DNA of 64,000 bases from Vagococcus allomyrinae (GCF_017829975.1 NZ_JAEEGA010000001.1:62001-126000); one strand, 5' to 3'. Numbered from the stretch's first letter, positions 17,214 through 26,891 are shown. A program made the numbers and translations. The notes: generated by a model from the sequence alone, not told the origin.

Positions 17214-19853
17214 ATGAAACGAATAAGAATGATGGTAGTCAGTCTGCTGATTGTTCAAATTATCGGGAGCATCACGATTTCGGCACAATCAATTGAGGCG
17301 GATTCCGACCTGTCTCAGGAGATAGGATTAGACGATGATGAGCTCATTAGCTCAGAGGCGCTGCCGCTATTAGAAGAAACTGAGACAACAAGCTCGGTGG
17401 AAGAGGATGAACTTGAACTGACGGAACTTGGAATGGAAGATGTGGCCACAGAAACGGAACCCGCAGGTGAAGCTACGCTGGAGTCAACAGAAGTTTCTCC
17501 TAGAAGAGTGATTGACAGCCAAAGTTATACGGAAGTTGGAACATTGCTAGCTCTTGAAGCAGCAATTAAAAATAAAGAGAACGTGATATTAACAGATAAT
17601 ATTGTTATTAATAAACGAATAGATCTTTTTGATGGCTTTCATTTAATTGGACGTAATCCTTGGACTCAGCAGCAACACACGTTGACAATCAAGAACTATG
17701 GGTATCACGATCACTTTAATATGGCAATTTCAAATAGTCAATTCAGGATCGAAGATGTGTCGATTATGAATGAAAATTATTACGGTATTGTTCATGTAGG
17801 GGCAGCTTATACCAATGTGAAGCAGTATTATCATAATGTGACTTACTATTCAGAAAATGCTCAAGCTTTTTGGGGGCCAAATAGTGATGTTTATTTATCT
17901 GGTACTAGTCATTTTACGCAAGTCAATGGCGGTGGCCGTGCTCAGGAATTTGGTGAGCTCAATCGGTTGCATATTTCTGGGACGGCGAGAATCAGTCATG
18001 ACTCCACTTCCCTCGATCCTAATTTGCATGTATTTATGTATCTGGTTGGCAGTGGCGAAGCAGGCATCTACATTGATGATGAGGCAGATGTGGAGATCGA
18101 AACGAAAAAGACACTTTTTTATAATTCTAGTCAAGTTTCCAGTATGCTTCACGTAGGAAAAAACGCAAGGTTGAAACTATCCATAGGAGGCAATTATCTT
18201 AATGTTATTCCAGACAAGAATAACAGCTTTCAATTTGATGAAGGGTCTAATGTGGAAATATTAGATACAAGTAAAACCAGCGGTAAAAGCGCTATTGATC
18301 GAACTCGTTTTTTACCAGTGACACGTCGAGGTATGTTAACGGCGTCGGCCCATAGCCAAGTGAAGATTGTCACTGATAATCGGACCAATTTAATTCAATT
18401 AAATACGGCTGAAGGTTATGTTGGCTTTGGGCAGGTGGCGTCGGCTGTTTTGGAAAATACCTATAATAATCGGTTGTTTAATTTTTACAGCAATGGCAGT
18501 CAACTGTTTTTGGTCCAACAAGCGGTTGAAACGTATGAGCAAATTGGTGGAGGTCTCAGTCACTCATGGCCTAATGTTACGGCAACTGTTCTTTATAAGC
18601 TAGCTCAACCATCAGTCACCGAAAGTAATAGTCAACGATTTGCTAGAGAATTTCCGGCGACTGCCAATCTAGCAAAACTGGTATTAAAGCCAGCCGCAAG
18701 CCTTGAACTTTCACATGAGCCCATTACTGATCAAAGTCAACAGCTTGTGGGAGAGACCTCTAGTGGAGGGATAGTGGTGATTGAAGGTTTTTATCATGAT
18801 GGGACGCCTTTTGTTAGTCCTGAGATTAAACCGGATAGCACAGGTAGCTTTACTTGGTCATTGCCACAGGCGTTAAAAGCTAACAGCAACTTGACGTTTG
18901 TCGTTCAAGAGGAGGACTTGGTAGAATTACGAGTGACAGCCAAAGTTATGGATACGATTGGCCCTACGGCTATACCGCTCTTGCAGTTAGTCAACGTGGC
19001 CGATATTGCTAATCCGGCCTTTGATCAGTTAGTTAAGGAATTAGTGGACAACGGTGGTGAGGCGACAATTGAGATGTTGGAAGCTGATTTGACAGCTGTC
19101 CCAGGTCGTCAGCAAGTGATCGCTCGAGGAACGGATTCTAGTGGAAATTACACTGACTTTGTGATACCGGTCTTTGTTTACGATGATCAGAGTGTTGTGG
19201 GGCGAACGTCGGATACTACGGGCATTATGTTGAGAACAACACCGATTGAAGCCTACCCAGAAGAGGTAACTGGGGAGTTGGAAACATTTATCAACGGGCG
19301 ACTAAACCGTCAAATATGGAATGAGCAAGGATCTTTGGACAGCTCATTAGTGGAGTTGGTCGATACGGATTTGGAAGAGCTACCGTTGCCAGGAGAATAT
19401 CAGGTGAGCCATCGTTATTTGACTCATGAGATAACAACGGCCATTACCATTTTAAATCGTGGTAAGGATATTGACTTAATGATTCCAAAAGATGTCTTGT
19501 TTGGTAGTTTATCAAGTCAGTTGGGGGCGATTACGTCTCCTAATTATGAGATTCAAAATTGGGGAATGACGACCGTCAGTTTAAGTGTCAGTAGTCTTAA
19601 TAAGACAAGTCTTGATAATTTTGAACTAGTTGACATTCCCGACTTGAGATCAACTAATCAAGCGCAGCTTTACTTAAATGCGGCTGAACAACGTGTTTTA
19701 CTAGAGGAGAATATGAGTGCTGACTTTTTAGGAAATGTGAGGCCAAATCAAACCCTTAAGTTCAATTTAAGCGGTCAGTACTATGGGAATTATCTCGAAA
19801 CATTAAGACCAAGTTATCGGTTAAATCTAGTGTTTACATCAAATGAGGAGTGA
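17214..19853 (+). CDS. Large secreted protein: pectate-lyase-like, Ig-like and shared C-terminal module
   Basis: An 879-residue exported protein; AGGAGGG precedes ATG 17214. It has a signal peptide (about 1-25) and an acidic Glu/Thr-rich segment to about 100. Next comes a beta-helix-like region (about 100-430) of the type annotated as pectate-lyase-like adhesive domain (EVGTLLALEAAIKNKENVILTDNI, DGFHLIGRN, repeated I.NSQFRI.D rungs). Two bacterial Ig-like stretches follow (about 480-660, including TDSSGNYTDFVIPVFV). The last 125 residues are homologous to the preceding secreted protein's C-terminal domain. The beta-helix part parallels that of the WxL protein at 31.4 kb, but this protein ends in the other module instead of WxL. 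No catalytic role is evident; adhesion or coat formation is inferred. Confidence 0.8.
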   Translation: MKRIRMMVVSLLIVQIIGSITISAQSIEADSDLSQEIGLDDDELISSEALPLLEETETTSSVEEDELELTELGMEDVATETEPAGEATLESTEVSPRRVIDSQSYTEVGTLLALEAAIKNKENVILTDNIVINKRIDLFDGFHLIGRNPWTQQQHTLTIKNYGYHDHFNMAISNSQFRIEDVSIMNENYYGIVHVGAAYTNVKQYYHNVTYYSENAQAFWGPNSDVYLSGTSHFTQVNGGGRAQEFGELNRLHISGTARISHDSTSLDPNLHVFMYLVGSGEAGIYIDDEADVEIETKKTLFYNSSQVSSMLHVGKNARLKLSIGGNYLNVIPDKNNSFQFDEGSNVEILDTSKTSGKSAIDRTRFLPVTRRGMLTASAHSQVKIVTDNRTNLIQLNTAEGYVGFGQVASAVLENTYNNRLFNFYSNGSQLFLVQQAVETYEQIGGGLSHSWPNVTATVLYKLAQPSVTESNSQRFAREFPATANLAKLVLKPAASLELSHEPITDQSQQLVGETSSGGIVVIEGFYHDGTPFVSPEIKPDSTGSFTWSLPQALKANSNLTFVVQEEDLVELRVTAKVMDTIGPTAIPLLQLVNVADIANPAFDQLVKELVDNGGEATIEMLEADLTAVPGRQQVIARGTDSSGNYTDFVIPVFVYDDQSVVGRTSDTTGIMLRTTPIEAYPEEVTGELETFINGRLNRQIWNEQGSLDSSLVELVDTDLEELPLPGEYQVSHRYLTHEITTAITILNRGKDIDLMIPKDVLFGSLSSQLGAITSPNYEIQNWGMTTVSLSVSSLNKTSLDNFELVDIPDLRSTNQAQLYLNAAEQRVLLEENMSADFLGNVRPNQTLKFNLSGQYYGNYLETLRPSYRLNLVFTSNEE

Positions 19854-19857
19854 TTTT

Positions 19858-20550
19858 ATGACAAAGACTAAATCTATGACATTACTTAAAAAGTACTTTC
19901 AATCTAAAGAAATCTTAGTAGGCGAGGTTCAGAAGCGATTGGGAGCTGGCTACGAGCTTAAAGAATTTGCTTATTCTCCAGAGTTAAAACAAGTGGTGAT
20001 TCCTGCTAATAGTCAAGGGCAGGATTTGGCAATTGTTGTGAAACGCTATAAAAAAGTACCGACCTTTCTCGGTATATTATTGATGGCGGTAATGATTGTT
20101 GGCAGCCTCTTTATCTGGCAGCAAAGTCAATTGCCGAAGGAGAATATTCTGCCTGCTGCTTTGGCTCCTGAGATGAAGGATGCTAAGGAAATTGACAAGG
20201 AAGAGCTGATGAAACGGATGCAGAAGAAAGTGGACGAAGGTTATGTTAATTTACAGATGAACACTGAAGTGATTTTTAATCAGGGAGATGGCTTTGGCAC
20301 GATTCAAGCAGTCAATCCAGAAGAGAATCAGACAGTAATTGCATTTGATATTTTTCTGGCAGACTCAGATGAAATTTTGTATTCTTCAGGAAGTATCTCT
20401 CCAGGGCAGTACATCAATAAAGGCAAGTTAAATCGTACTTTGAAAAAGGGCACCTATGAAGCTTATGCGGCGGTGAAGATGTTCGATGAAGAGACGCAAA
20501 AAGAACTAAATGCCTCAAAGGTAGTATTGTCAATTGTTGTCAATAGTTAA
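19858..20550 (+). CDS. Single-pass membrane protein of unknown function
   Basis: A 230-residue protein. ATG 19858 is chosen because GAGGAG, overlapping the end of the previous gene, is 7 nt upstream; the gene begins 4 nt after that stop, so the two are co-translated. It has about 67 cytoplasmic residues, a transmembrane segment at about 68-88 and an outside domain of about 140 residues. That domain's pattern (NTEVIFNQGDGFGTI, SGSISPGQYI, GTYEAYAAVKMF) looks like a small beta-sandwich. Not recognised. Its pairing with the large secreted protein suggests it holds or receives that protein at the membrane, comparable to DUF916 partners of WxL proteins (inference). Confidence 0.75.
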   Translation: MTKTKSMTLLKKYFQSKEILVGEVQKRLGAGYELKEFAYSPELKQVVIPANSQGQDLAIVVKRYKKVPTFLGILLMAVMIVGSLFIWQQSQLPKENILPAALAPEMKDAKEIDKEELMKRMQKKVDEGYVNLQMNTEVIFNQGDGFGTIQAVNPEENQTVIAFDIFLADSDEILYSSGSISPGQYINKGKLNRTLKKGTYEAYAAVKMFDEETQKELNASKVVLSIVVNS

Positions 20551-20557
20551 TAAGCCC

Positions 20558-20597
20558 CTGCTGAAAGTGATCAACATCATCTTCAGCAGATTTTTTT
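20558..20597 (+). terminator. Rho-independent terminator
   Basis: CTGCTGAA / TTCAGCAG, extended inward by TGAT/ATCA with a short CAAC loop, followed by a T7 run. Confidence 0.85.
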
Positions 20598-20797
20598 GAT
20601 GAAATAAGAGGGAAGTATTTGAACACTCTGTTTTATATTTGTCTCTAATGTGAGTGTAAAACAGAGAAAATTACCATAATTACCGCACTTTTTGGTGTTT
20701 GTTTTTGTTCGAAAAGGCTTTATGATAGAGTTAATAGAAGGAAATGATAGATGCCCAAGAAGAGATACAGTTATTAATGAAATAGGGTGAAAAAGAT

Positions 20798-21361
20798 ATG
20801 AGTAAATTTGGTTATATGATTGTTCAGGAAGAATCTGGAGAGACAAAATCCTTCAACCAGATGCTGGCACATGGCTGTGATGAAATTGTCATTGAGACTG
20901 GCGACAATGAAAAGTTAAATAAGCTCCTTGATAAGTTGGTTATGGGAGACGAACTTGTTGTAGAGAGTCTGGAAAGCTTAGGATTGTTCAGTGAAGAGTT
21001 AATGACATTGATGAAGCGATTGGATAAATTAAATGTCAGCTTATTTAGTTTGGCTGATCAAAAAAATATGACAGAACCTTGGCTTATTTCCTTCCAAGAG
21101 GTTTTATACAGAATGGTGGAGATGGACCATCAGCTTAGGGAGAAAAGGGGACCATTGACTCAGTCTACCGAGAAAGAAGTTGGTAGGCCGGGAATTAGCG
21201 AAGAAAAAGTGCAGATAATTGCTCATCTTTACGATAGGCAGGTTAGTTATCGCAAAATTAGTGGCGCAGCAAATGTATCGATTGGAACGGTTCATAAGTA
21301 CGTTCAAAAAATAGTGGAAAAAAGAAAGAAAGACGAAATAGCCAATCAATATACAGGCTAA
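20798..21361 (+). CDS. Resolvase-like DNA-binding protein lacking catalytic residues
   Basis: A 187-residue protein laid out like a Tn3-family serine resolvase: an N-terminal FGYM strand, a GDELVVESLESLG segment aligned to the GDVILVKKLDRLGR region, a helical linker, then a HTH_7-like C-terminus (GRPGISEEKV...YRKISGAANVSIGTVHKYVQK). The residues a recombinase needs are gone: the RVS-type serine motif reads MIVQEE, and the D-R-L-G-R motif reads E-S-L-G-L. It therefore should bind DNA but not recombine it. The family resemblance is clear by eye; the role as a transcription regulator of surface genes is inferred. A second such protein is at 39666. Confidence 0.75.
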   Translation: MSKFGYMIVQEESGETKSFNQMLAHGCDEIVIETGDNEKLNKLLDKLVMGDELVVESLESLGLFSEELMTLMKRLDKLNVSLFSLADQKNMTEPWLISFQEVLYRMVEMDHQLREKRGPLTQSTEKEVGRPGISEEKVQIIAHLYDRQVSYRKISGAANVSIGTVHKYVQKIVEKRKKDEIANQYTG

Positions 21362-21392
21362 CGAGAGACTAATGAATGTATTGTGATATAGT

Positions 21393-21442
21393 AAAAAAGA
21401 GATAGGAAACCCATAGCAGTAGGTTTTTTCTAGCTCTTTTTT
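21393..21442. terminator. Bidirectional terminator between convergent genes
   Basis: AAAAAAGAG at 21393 and CTCTTTTTT at 21434 are perfect inverted repeats. An inner AAACC/GGTTT pair lies between, giving A- and T-runs on both sides. It separates the resolvase-like gene from the convergent Mga-like gene. Confidence 0.8.
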
Positions 21443-21485
21443 ATCAACTGTCTCAAAGAGTGCGCGAGAAAGGTCGTAGTATGGC

Positions 21486-22940
21486 TCATTTAGTTGAATT
21501 ATTATTGATATAGTGGGTTAAGGAGTGAGCTTCGGTCAATTTTGTTAATTGTTCAAGATGCTCATCTCCTGGAAAACTCGCAATTTTTAGCACGGCGATA
21601 TCGTCTTTAGGATAGTCAACAGTATTAGTAATAATTAAATCATAATCTTGAGAGTCAGTTAGGGATGAGACAAGCGTATATTTTAGTTGTTTGCCAAAGT
21701 AATAGGATAAAAATTCTGTCGTCAATTGTTTATGGGCTTTATTAGAACTGAGTAAAACAGCTACTTTCATCGGTTGATTGATCTCTTTGAGACGAGATGA
21801 GAGATCGAGACAATGAAATTGTAACTTGTAGGCTAGTTCAACTAATAGGTAATTATCGAAAAAAGGTTGTTGATTATATGAGTGCTTTTTCTCAAATAAA
21901 GCAGCAAGTTCATATTTTAGAATCTCAAGTAAAAAGTGATGAGTATCAAAATCAAACTGGAGATTTTCTGAACCTTTTGCCTGAGCCTTTGGAGCGATAA
22001 TCGTGATTAGTTCGTTAGGCGTTACTTGCGGTAAAGCAAGTTTCTGTCGCATTTGATTGGTGACATATAAGAGTGGTTGGTGAATTTGATTGAAATCGCT
22101 TGTATGCGAAAAATGATAAAGAAGCTCTAAATAATTGATGGCAACTGGTTCAAACAAAATAAAATTGACCAAGCGATTTAGCAACTTTTTATCCAACTCT
22201 ATCTCAAACAATTGAAAAAAGCGGGAGCTGATTTTTTCATCATACAACAAGCGATAATCTTGTTGGTAGTAGACCTTTTTAGTAGGCACAGAAAAATTAT
22301 TTTTTTCCCGATAAATCCGGATGTATAATAAAGTTGTTAAGGTAGTTGGATCATCTTGAAAGGTTTGCTTTAATTGCTTATTATCGGCCATTAATCGTTT
22401 AGCAAGAGTCTCTATGTATTGAAGGATGGGTTTTTCCTGTCCAATGTCACGATTGAAATAGCTTTGTTGCATCCGCACAAAAAAGAGGGAGGTAATCTTT
22501 AGTTCGTTGCCAACTAATCTAAAAGGACGGTTTTCAATAGTTAGATTGTCATTTTTCATGTATCGATTGAAACTTTTAACGGCATTTCGAATACTGTTGG
22601 CACTGATAAACAAAGCTGATTCCAGTTCAGCCAATTTACAACTGGAATTGAGTAAAAGTAATTGAAGCAATTGAAAAATCAGAGTTCCATCAATCACTTG
22701 ACTGACAATGCTTTCAAGTGGTGCAGATGAGTGTTTAATTAATTGATAGCCCAACTGAGGGGAAGATACAACACTGATATCATCAAACTCCGAAGAAATA
22801 AATCCAAGGTCATTTCGAACAGTTTTTTCCGAATATCCTAAGTAGTCGGTAATGTTTTTGAGAGATACCCACTCATTGAAGGTAAGATATTCTAGTGTTA
22901 ATATAATTCGTTTGTCACGACTGGGTAATAAACTGCGCAT
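21486..22940 (-). CDS. Mga/AtxA-like transcriptional regulator
   Basis: A 484-residue cytoplasmic regulator. ATG 22940 is preceded by GAAGGG. The N-terminus has a winged helix (WVSLKNITDYLGYSEKTVRNDLGFI) and then a second HTH region (LAELESALFISANSIRNAVKSFNRYM), the arrangement of Mga-family proteins. The middle is helical and PRD-like. The last roughly 90 residues resemble a PTS EIIB fold (MKVAVLLSSNKAHKQL, DYDLIITNTVDY) without a clear active-site Cys. Mga-type regulators control surface and virulence genes and can respond to sugar-PTS phosphorylation. Its targets here are unknown, but the divergent surface-protein gene at 23509 is a natural candidate. Confidence 0.8.
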   Translation of the reverse strand: MRSLLPSRDKRIILTLEYLTFNEWVSLKNITDYLGYSEKTVRNDLGFISSEFDDISVVSSPQLGYQLIKHSSAPLESIVSQVIDGTLIFQLLQLLLLNSSCKLAELESALFISANSIRNAVKSFNRYMKNDNLTIENRPFRLVGNELKITSLFFVRMQQSYFNRDIGQEKPILQYIETLAKRLMADNKQLKQTFQDDPTTLTTLLYIRIYREKNNFSVPTKKVYYQQDYRLLYDEKISSRFFQLFEIELDKKLLNRLVNFILFEPVAINYLELLYHFSHTSDFNQIHQPLLYVTNQMRQKLALPQVTPNELITIIAPKAQAKGSENLQFDFDTHHFLLEILKYELAALFEKKHSYNQQPFFDNYLLVELAYKLQFHCLDLSSRLKEINQPMKVAVLLSSNKAHKQLTTEFLSYYFGKQLKYTLVSSLTDSQDYDLIITNTVDYPKDDIAVLKIASFPGDEHLEQLTKLTEAHSLTHYINNNSTK

Positions 22941-23508
22941 GTTGAACGACCCTTCTTTCTTTTTTTTAGTCGGATAAATGAACCGCTTAATTGATGATAA
23001 TATAAAAGCAGTAGAGATTACCTGTTATAATTTACCGTACTTGCGGAAAAAATTTAATGTTTAGGGGATAGTGAAAAAAATAAAGGTGCACTTAGAGATG
23101 TTGTTGTTCTTTTATTAGTTTTTTTCGTCATTTTATATGCTATTTTATGAATTTGTATATGTGTTATTTAGAAGAAAAAATAATGACTTTTTTTGATTTT
23201 TAAATAGTTTAATTGCTCGATTAGACTTTGATTTTTGCGTGAAACAAGTTTTACTAAGCTTATTTACTTGATTTATGTGATAGTTATGTTTTGAAAATGA
23301 CTTATTAGGCTTGCTAGGTGATAAGAATAGTAGTTTTCGCTAGTTGTTTTTAATACACATAATAAGATATGTGTTATTAAATAATTGTTTTTTGATTGTT
23401 TTTATACTTAAAAACCATAATCATCTTTAAAATAATTTCATTAACCCTTGCATTTACGAAATTTGGGTGATAACATTTAATTAACTTTGAATAGAGGAGG
23501 AGAATTAA
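22941..23508. other. Divergent AT-rich intergenic region
   Basis: About 570 bp between the Mga-like gene and the divergent secreted-protein gene, with no gene seen. It holds an inverted repeat TAATACACATA / TATGTGTTATTA at 23351-23379 with one bulged base, a candidate operator. TTTACGAAA at 23454 is one base off the GTTCRTAAA motif in reverse orientation. Confidence 0.5.
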
Positions 23509-24882
23509 TTGAAAAAAATGGATGTGTTAAAGAAAAAAAGCGCTAAGCTATTTATGTTAGCGGCAGTTGTTGGGGGGGTGTCATTAGCCACCTTCACAAC
23601 ATCAGCTGATGCAGCTGAGATTCCACCGAAAGTAATTGAATTTTTAAGTGAGGATGTCGAAATACTAAGTGGGATTTCCTACATTGATGCAACGGGGCAT
23701 CAGCAAGAAATACCTATTCCGCAATCGGCACAAGTTAAGGTGTATTCTACTAGTAAAGAAATCAGAATTGAATTTAATTCATACAAGTACAGATTAACAA
23801 ATATTAAAGAGATTACCTTTAAAAATGTCAATGTGGTGAATAAAGCTGCCTTATACTCAGATACAGTGACAAAATTAACGATGGATGGTGTTAACTTTGA
23901 AAGAGGTGTTAACATCAGTATCATGAGAAAGCTTAAGACTTTAATTGTTAAAAATGATTCTTACTTTGGTGATACAAGTTATTCATTAGCTGTTCACTCA
24001 TGCCCGTACTTGGTTAATCTTGTGATGGACCGTTCTACCTTTAATGCTGATGTTCGGATCTATTCTAACGCTATGTTAGGTGAAGGGTATATTACGAACT
24101 CAATCTTAAGAGATGACACGACTCAGTATAGTAATCAACCAAGCTATCGAACTGTCTTTGTTAACAATCGTTTTGAGCGTCCTAAAACTGGCCGTTCTAA
24201 TCGATCAGGTGGCAAGAGCGCACGCGATATTTTCTATATCAATCCTCAGCCTGAAAGATCAATTGCTAACACTGGTTATATTGGTGCACAACAAGGATCT
24301 ATTAAGTGGGTGGATGCTTATGGAAATGTCAACGAACGGACAATACCAGCTTATCTAGGTATTACTAGTATTGTAGATAATAAGGATCGGATTACGATTA
24401 AGCTACAAAGTGGTGTGACTTATGATATCAATGGTGCGACTGAGTTAGAATTCAAGAATGTCTATTTTAGAACAAACATCTCATTTGTTTCTAGATATCT
24501 GAGAATGGAGTCTATCAATTTTGTTAATTGTAAAACACAAGCGATTGCTATTGGAAACAGTGAAACACTTCAGAAAGTAGAGATGCACGGCACAGAAGTA
24601 TCTCAAGGGTCTGGTTACTTTAGCGTTTATAATAATAGTGTTTTAACAAGATTTGTTGTTCAAGACTCTTCTATTAGAGGTTCCTCAGGTTATACATCGG
24701 TCTCTAGAAACTTATTGTTAGAAGACTTCATCTTGAACGATAGTTTCTTCCACGGCTATGTTTATACAAAAGACATTGGTCAAGCAGTTCTACAAATTAG
24801 CAATAGCCAATTTAATGACTATCTGTCATCAACAAGTGTCATCGAAGGTGAAGCAGACCGTCAGTGGATTGAAGAATTATAG
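23509..24882 (+). CDS. Secreted two-half repeat protein, truncated member (paralogue 1)
   Basis: A 457-residue exported protein with a TTG start, placed by GAGGAGGAG 6 nt upstream; it has a signal peptide ending ADAAE. The body has two related halves. Each opens with a beta-type segment (Y-x-D-x-x-G...IP...I-x-I-x...F-K-N-V) and continues with a ladder of roughly 25-residue rungs (NSETLQKVEMHGTEVSQGSGYFSVYNN, next rung NSVLTRFVVQDSSIRGSSGY). This suggests a beta-helix or leucine-rich solenoid. Three paralogues (25233, 27066, 40542) continue past IEGEA into a C-terminal Ig-like DUF5011 domain. This one stops after ADRQWIEEL, so the domain is missing. I do not recognise the family and assign no function. 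Confidence 0.8.
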   Translation: MKKMDVLKKKSAKLFMLAAVVGGVSLATFTTSADAAEIPPKVIEFLSEDVEILSGISYIDATGHQQEIPIPQSAQVKVYSTSKEIRIEFNSYKYRLTNIKEITFKNVNVVNKAALYSDTVTKLTMDGVNFERGVNISIMRKLKTLIVKNDSYFGDTSYSLAVHSCPYLVNLVMDRSTFNADVRIYSNAMLGEGYITNSILRDDTTQYSNQPSYRTVFVNNRFERPKTGRSNRSGGKSARDIFYINPQPERSIANTGYIGAQQGSIKWVDAYGNVNERTIPAYLGITSIVDNKDRITIKLQSGVTYDINGATELEFKNVYFRTNISFVSRYLRMESINFVNCKTQAIAIGNSETLQKVEMHGTEVSQGSGYFSVYNNSVLTRFVVQDSSIRGSSGYTSVSRNLLLEDFILNDSFFHGYVYTKDIGQAVLQISNSQFNDYLSSTSVIEGEADRQWIEEL

Positions 24883-25232
24883 GCCATTCCGTTTTAGTGA
24901 GGATGTTAACTCATCCCAATAACCTAATCTGAATTGATCTTATGGGTGTCAGCTAGACAAACTGGAGATATCACATGTTGCACACAATGATGCTGATTAT
25001 CCATAAGGTACATTTATAAGATTATGTTACGGAAATTTTTAGAGATAAACACAGTTTTTTTGGAAAATAGAGGCTTTCATCGCAACGATTTCATTTTTTA
25101 TTGATTGGCTTTTTCTACAATATTTATGAATAATCGTTGCGATGTTTTTATTTACCGTTCACTTATCGATCTATTTTGAAATATCTTGTCGACAGGCGCT
25201 GTTTGTCAACTACATCAGAGGAGGAGAAAGAT
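24883..25232 (+). other. Intergenic leader with a 13-bp perfect inverted repeat
   Basis: CATCGCAACGATT (25078-25090) and AATCGTTGCGATG (25132-25144) are perfect inverted repeats with a 41-nt AT-rich loop, followed by TTTTTATTTA. They lie 90 bp before the next start codon. This may be a terminator of the upstream gene or an attenuator of the downstream one. No trace of the DUF5011 domain missing from the upstream protein was found here. Confidence 0.55.
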
Positions 25233-26831
25233 TTGAAAGCAAAGAGTAACAAAAACAGAGGTGCCAAGTATATCATGTTGGCATCAGTATTAGCGAGTAC
25301 TGCTTTGGCCATGGCTAGTCCAGAGCCAGTAGCGGCAGCGGAGTTAGCACCTAATACATTGAGTTTATTAGATAAAGATGCTCGATTTATTTCAAGTGGT
25401 ATCACTTATACGGACTTTTTAGGTTCTGAACAGGAAATTAGCATTCCAGAAAGTTCAGAAGTGACTATGAATACAACGGCAACAGAGGTGATTATCAAGT
25501 TTGATAATCAAACTTATCGATTGATGAATGCCAAAAACCTTACGCTAACAAATATCATGGTCAAGAATAAGGTTGGTTTCTATACAGACACAATCGTAGA
25601 TATGACCTTTGACGGTGTTACTTTCGTCAATGGCGCTAACATCGAAGCGATGAACAAACTGAAAAGTTTAACAGTGGTGAGGTCTAATTTTGGTTCAACT
25701 GACTATTCATTGGCAGTTAAGTCATCTCCTTATTTAACTAAGTTTTCAATTGATGAATCTGAATTTGCTGCTGATCTGCATATCTATACTAATAGGCCTT
25801 TGGGAGAAGTCAATGTTACCAATTCTATTTTACAAGATGATGCCAGACAGCAAAATAACTTAAGTACTTATCGTACGAATTATAGCAATACCCGTTTTGA
25901 GCGCTATAATGGTTCGCGGATTATCGGAACTGGTGGCAGAAAAGCTGGTGATAGCTTCTATATCAATGAACAGCCTGAAAGAGGAATCGGGAAGTCTCAA
26001 TTTAAAGCATCGGCTAAAGGAAGTATTTCTTATACGGATAATTTTAGCGACGAGGCACATAACATTCCTGTAGGGGCTTATACGCCGATCACAAGTGTTA
26101 AAGCATCAGGCGATAAGATTACCATAAAAATGCAAAATGGTGCTCAACATATCATAAATAATCCTAGAGATATTACCTTTAATAATGTTGATATTAAAAG
26201 CGATGTTAGTTTAACGGCTAAAACATTGCGATTAGAGAACATTGCGTTTATCGATTGCCGTACAGAAGTGATTTCAGTTGGAAACAGTGAAACACTGCAA
26301 AGTTTTGAAATCCATCGTTCAGAAATTTCTCAAAAACAAGGATATATCAATGTCTTTAAGAACACGGTTCTTACAAGAGTTGTGATGCAACAATCGACTG
26401 TTAAGGGAACATCAGGTTATACGTCAATTCATAATAATTTAGCAATAGAAGATTTTATTATGAATGATAATCTTTATGATGGATACGTCTACGCGCAAAA
26501 CTCAGGTAGTGCCATGCTTCAATTTAGCAACTGCAGATTTAATGAATATGTCGCAGCCAATAATGTAATTGAAGGTGAAGGTGGCATTCAACCTATTGGA
26601 GAAGTGCCGGAGATCTATGCTTTTGATACCTTTGTCAACAAAGGCGATGAGTTTAATGCTTTAGAAGGTATTGAGGCGTATGATTATGAAGATGGTGATC
26701 TAACTAAAGCCATTCAAGTAGAGCCACATAGTGTTAATACTGACAGAAATGGCGTGTACCCAGTTACTTATAAAGTAACGGATTCTCATGGTAACACGAC
26801 TGTGGTTACAATTGAAGTAACAGTGGGATAA
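25233..26831 (+). CDS. Secreted two-half repeat protein with DUF5011 domain (paralogue 2)
   Basis: A 532-residue exported protein. The TTG at 25233 is chosen because GAGGAGGAG precedes it and the signal peptide (KAKSNKNRGAKYIMLASVLAS... to VAAAE) begins there; an ATG 96 nt upstream adds residues that fit no signal peptide. It has the same two-half solenoid body as the 23509 protein (conserved FER...GG..AGDSFYIN between the halves, NSETLQ and SGYTS rungs in the second half). Next is a C-terminal Ig-like domain of DUF5011 type (FVNKGDEFNALEGIEAYDYEDGDLT...GVYPVTYKVTDSHGN). Such Ig domains are common stalk or binding units in surface proteins. There is no anchor motif, so attachment to the cell is unexplained. 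Confidence 0.85.
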   Translation: MKAKSNKNRGAKYIMLASVLASTALAMASPEPVAAAELAPNTLSLLDKDARFISSGITYTDFLGSEQEISIPESSEVTMNTTATEVIIKFDNQTYRLMNAKNLTLTNIMVKNKVGFYTDTIVDMTFDGVTFVNGANIEAMNKLKSLTVVRSNFGSTDYSLAVKSSPYLTKFSIDESEFAADLHIYTNRPLGEVNVTNSILQDDARQQNNLSTYRTNYSNTRFERYNGSRIIGTGGRKAGDSFYINEQPERGIGKSQFKASAKGSISYTDNFSDEAHNIPVGAYTPITSVKASGDKITIKMQNGAQHIINNPRDITFNNVDIKSDVSLTAKTLRLENIAFIDCRTEVISVGNSETLQSFEIHRSEISQKQGYINVFKNTVLTRVVMQQSTVKGTSGYTSIHNNLAIEDFIMNDNLYDGYVYAQNSGSAMLQFSNCRFNEYVAANNVIEGEGGIQPIGEVPEIYAFDTFVNKGDEFNALEGIEAYDYEDGDLTKAIQVEPHSVNTDRNGVYPVTYKVTDSHGNTTVVTIEVTVG

Positions 26832-26842
26832 ATCAAAGATTA

Positions 26843-26891
26843 GGTAGGAATAAAAGGATGCTTTTAAGTATCCTTTTATTCCTACCTTTTT
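26843..26891 (+). terminator. Very strong rho-independent terminator
   Basis: A perfect 17-bp stem (GGTAGGAATAAAAGGAT and its complement), a 10-nt loop and a T-run. Confidence 0.9.

Noticed and set aside
20798-21361. Active site-specific recombinase (phase-variation invertase)
   Set aside because: Catalytic Ser and Arg residues are missing, and no invertible repeats were found flanking nearby promoters.
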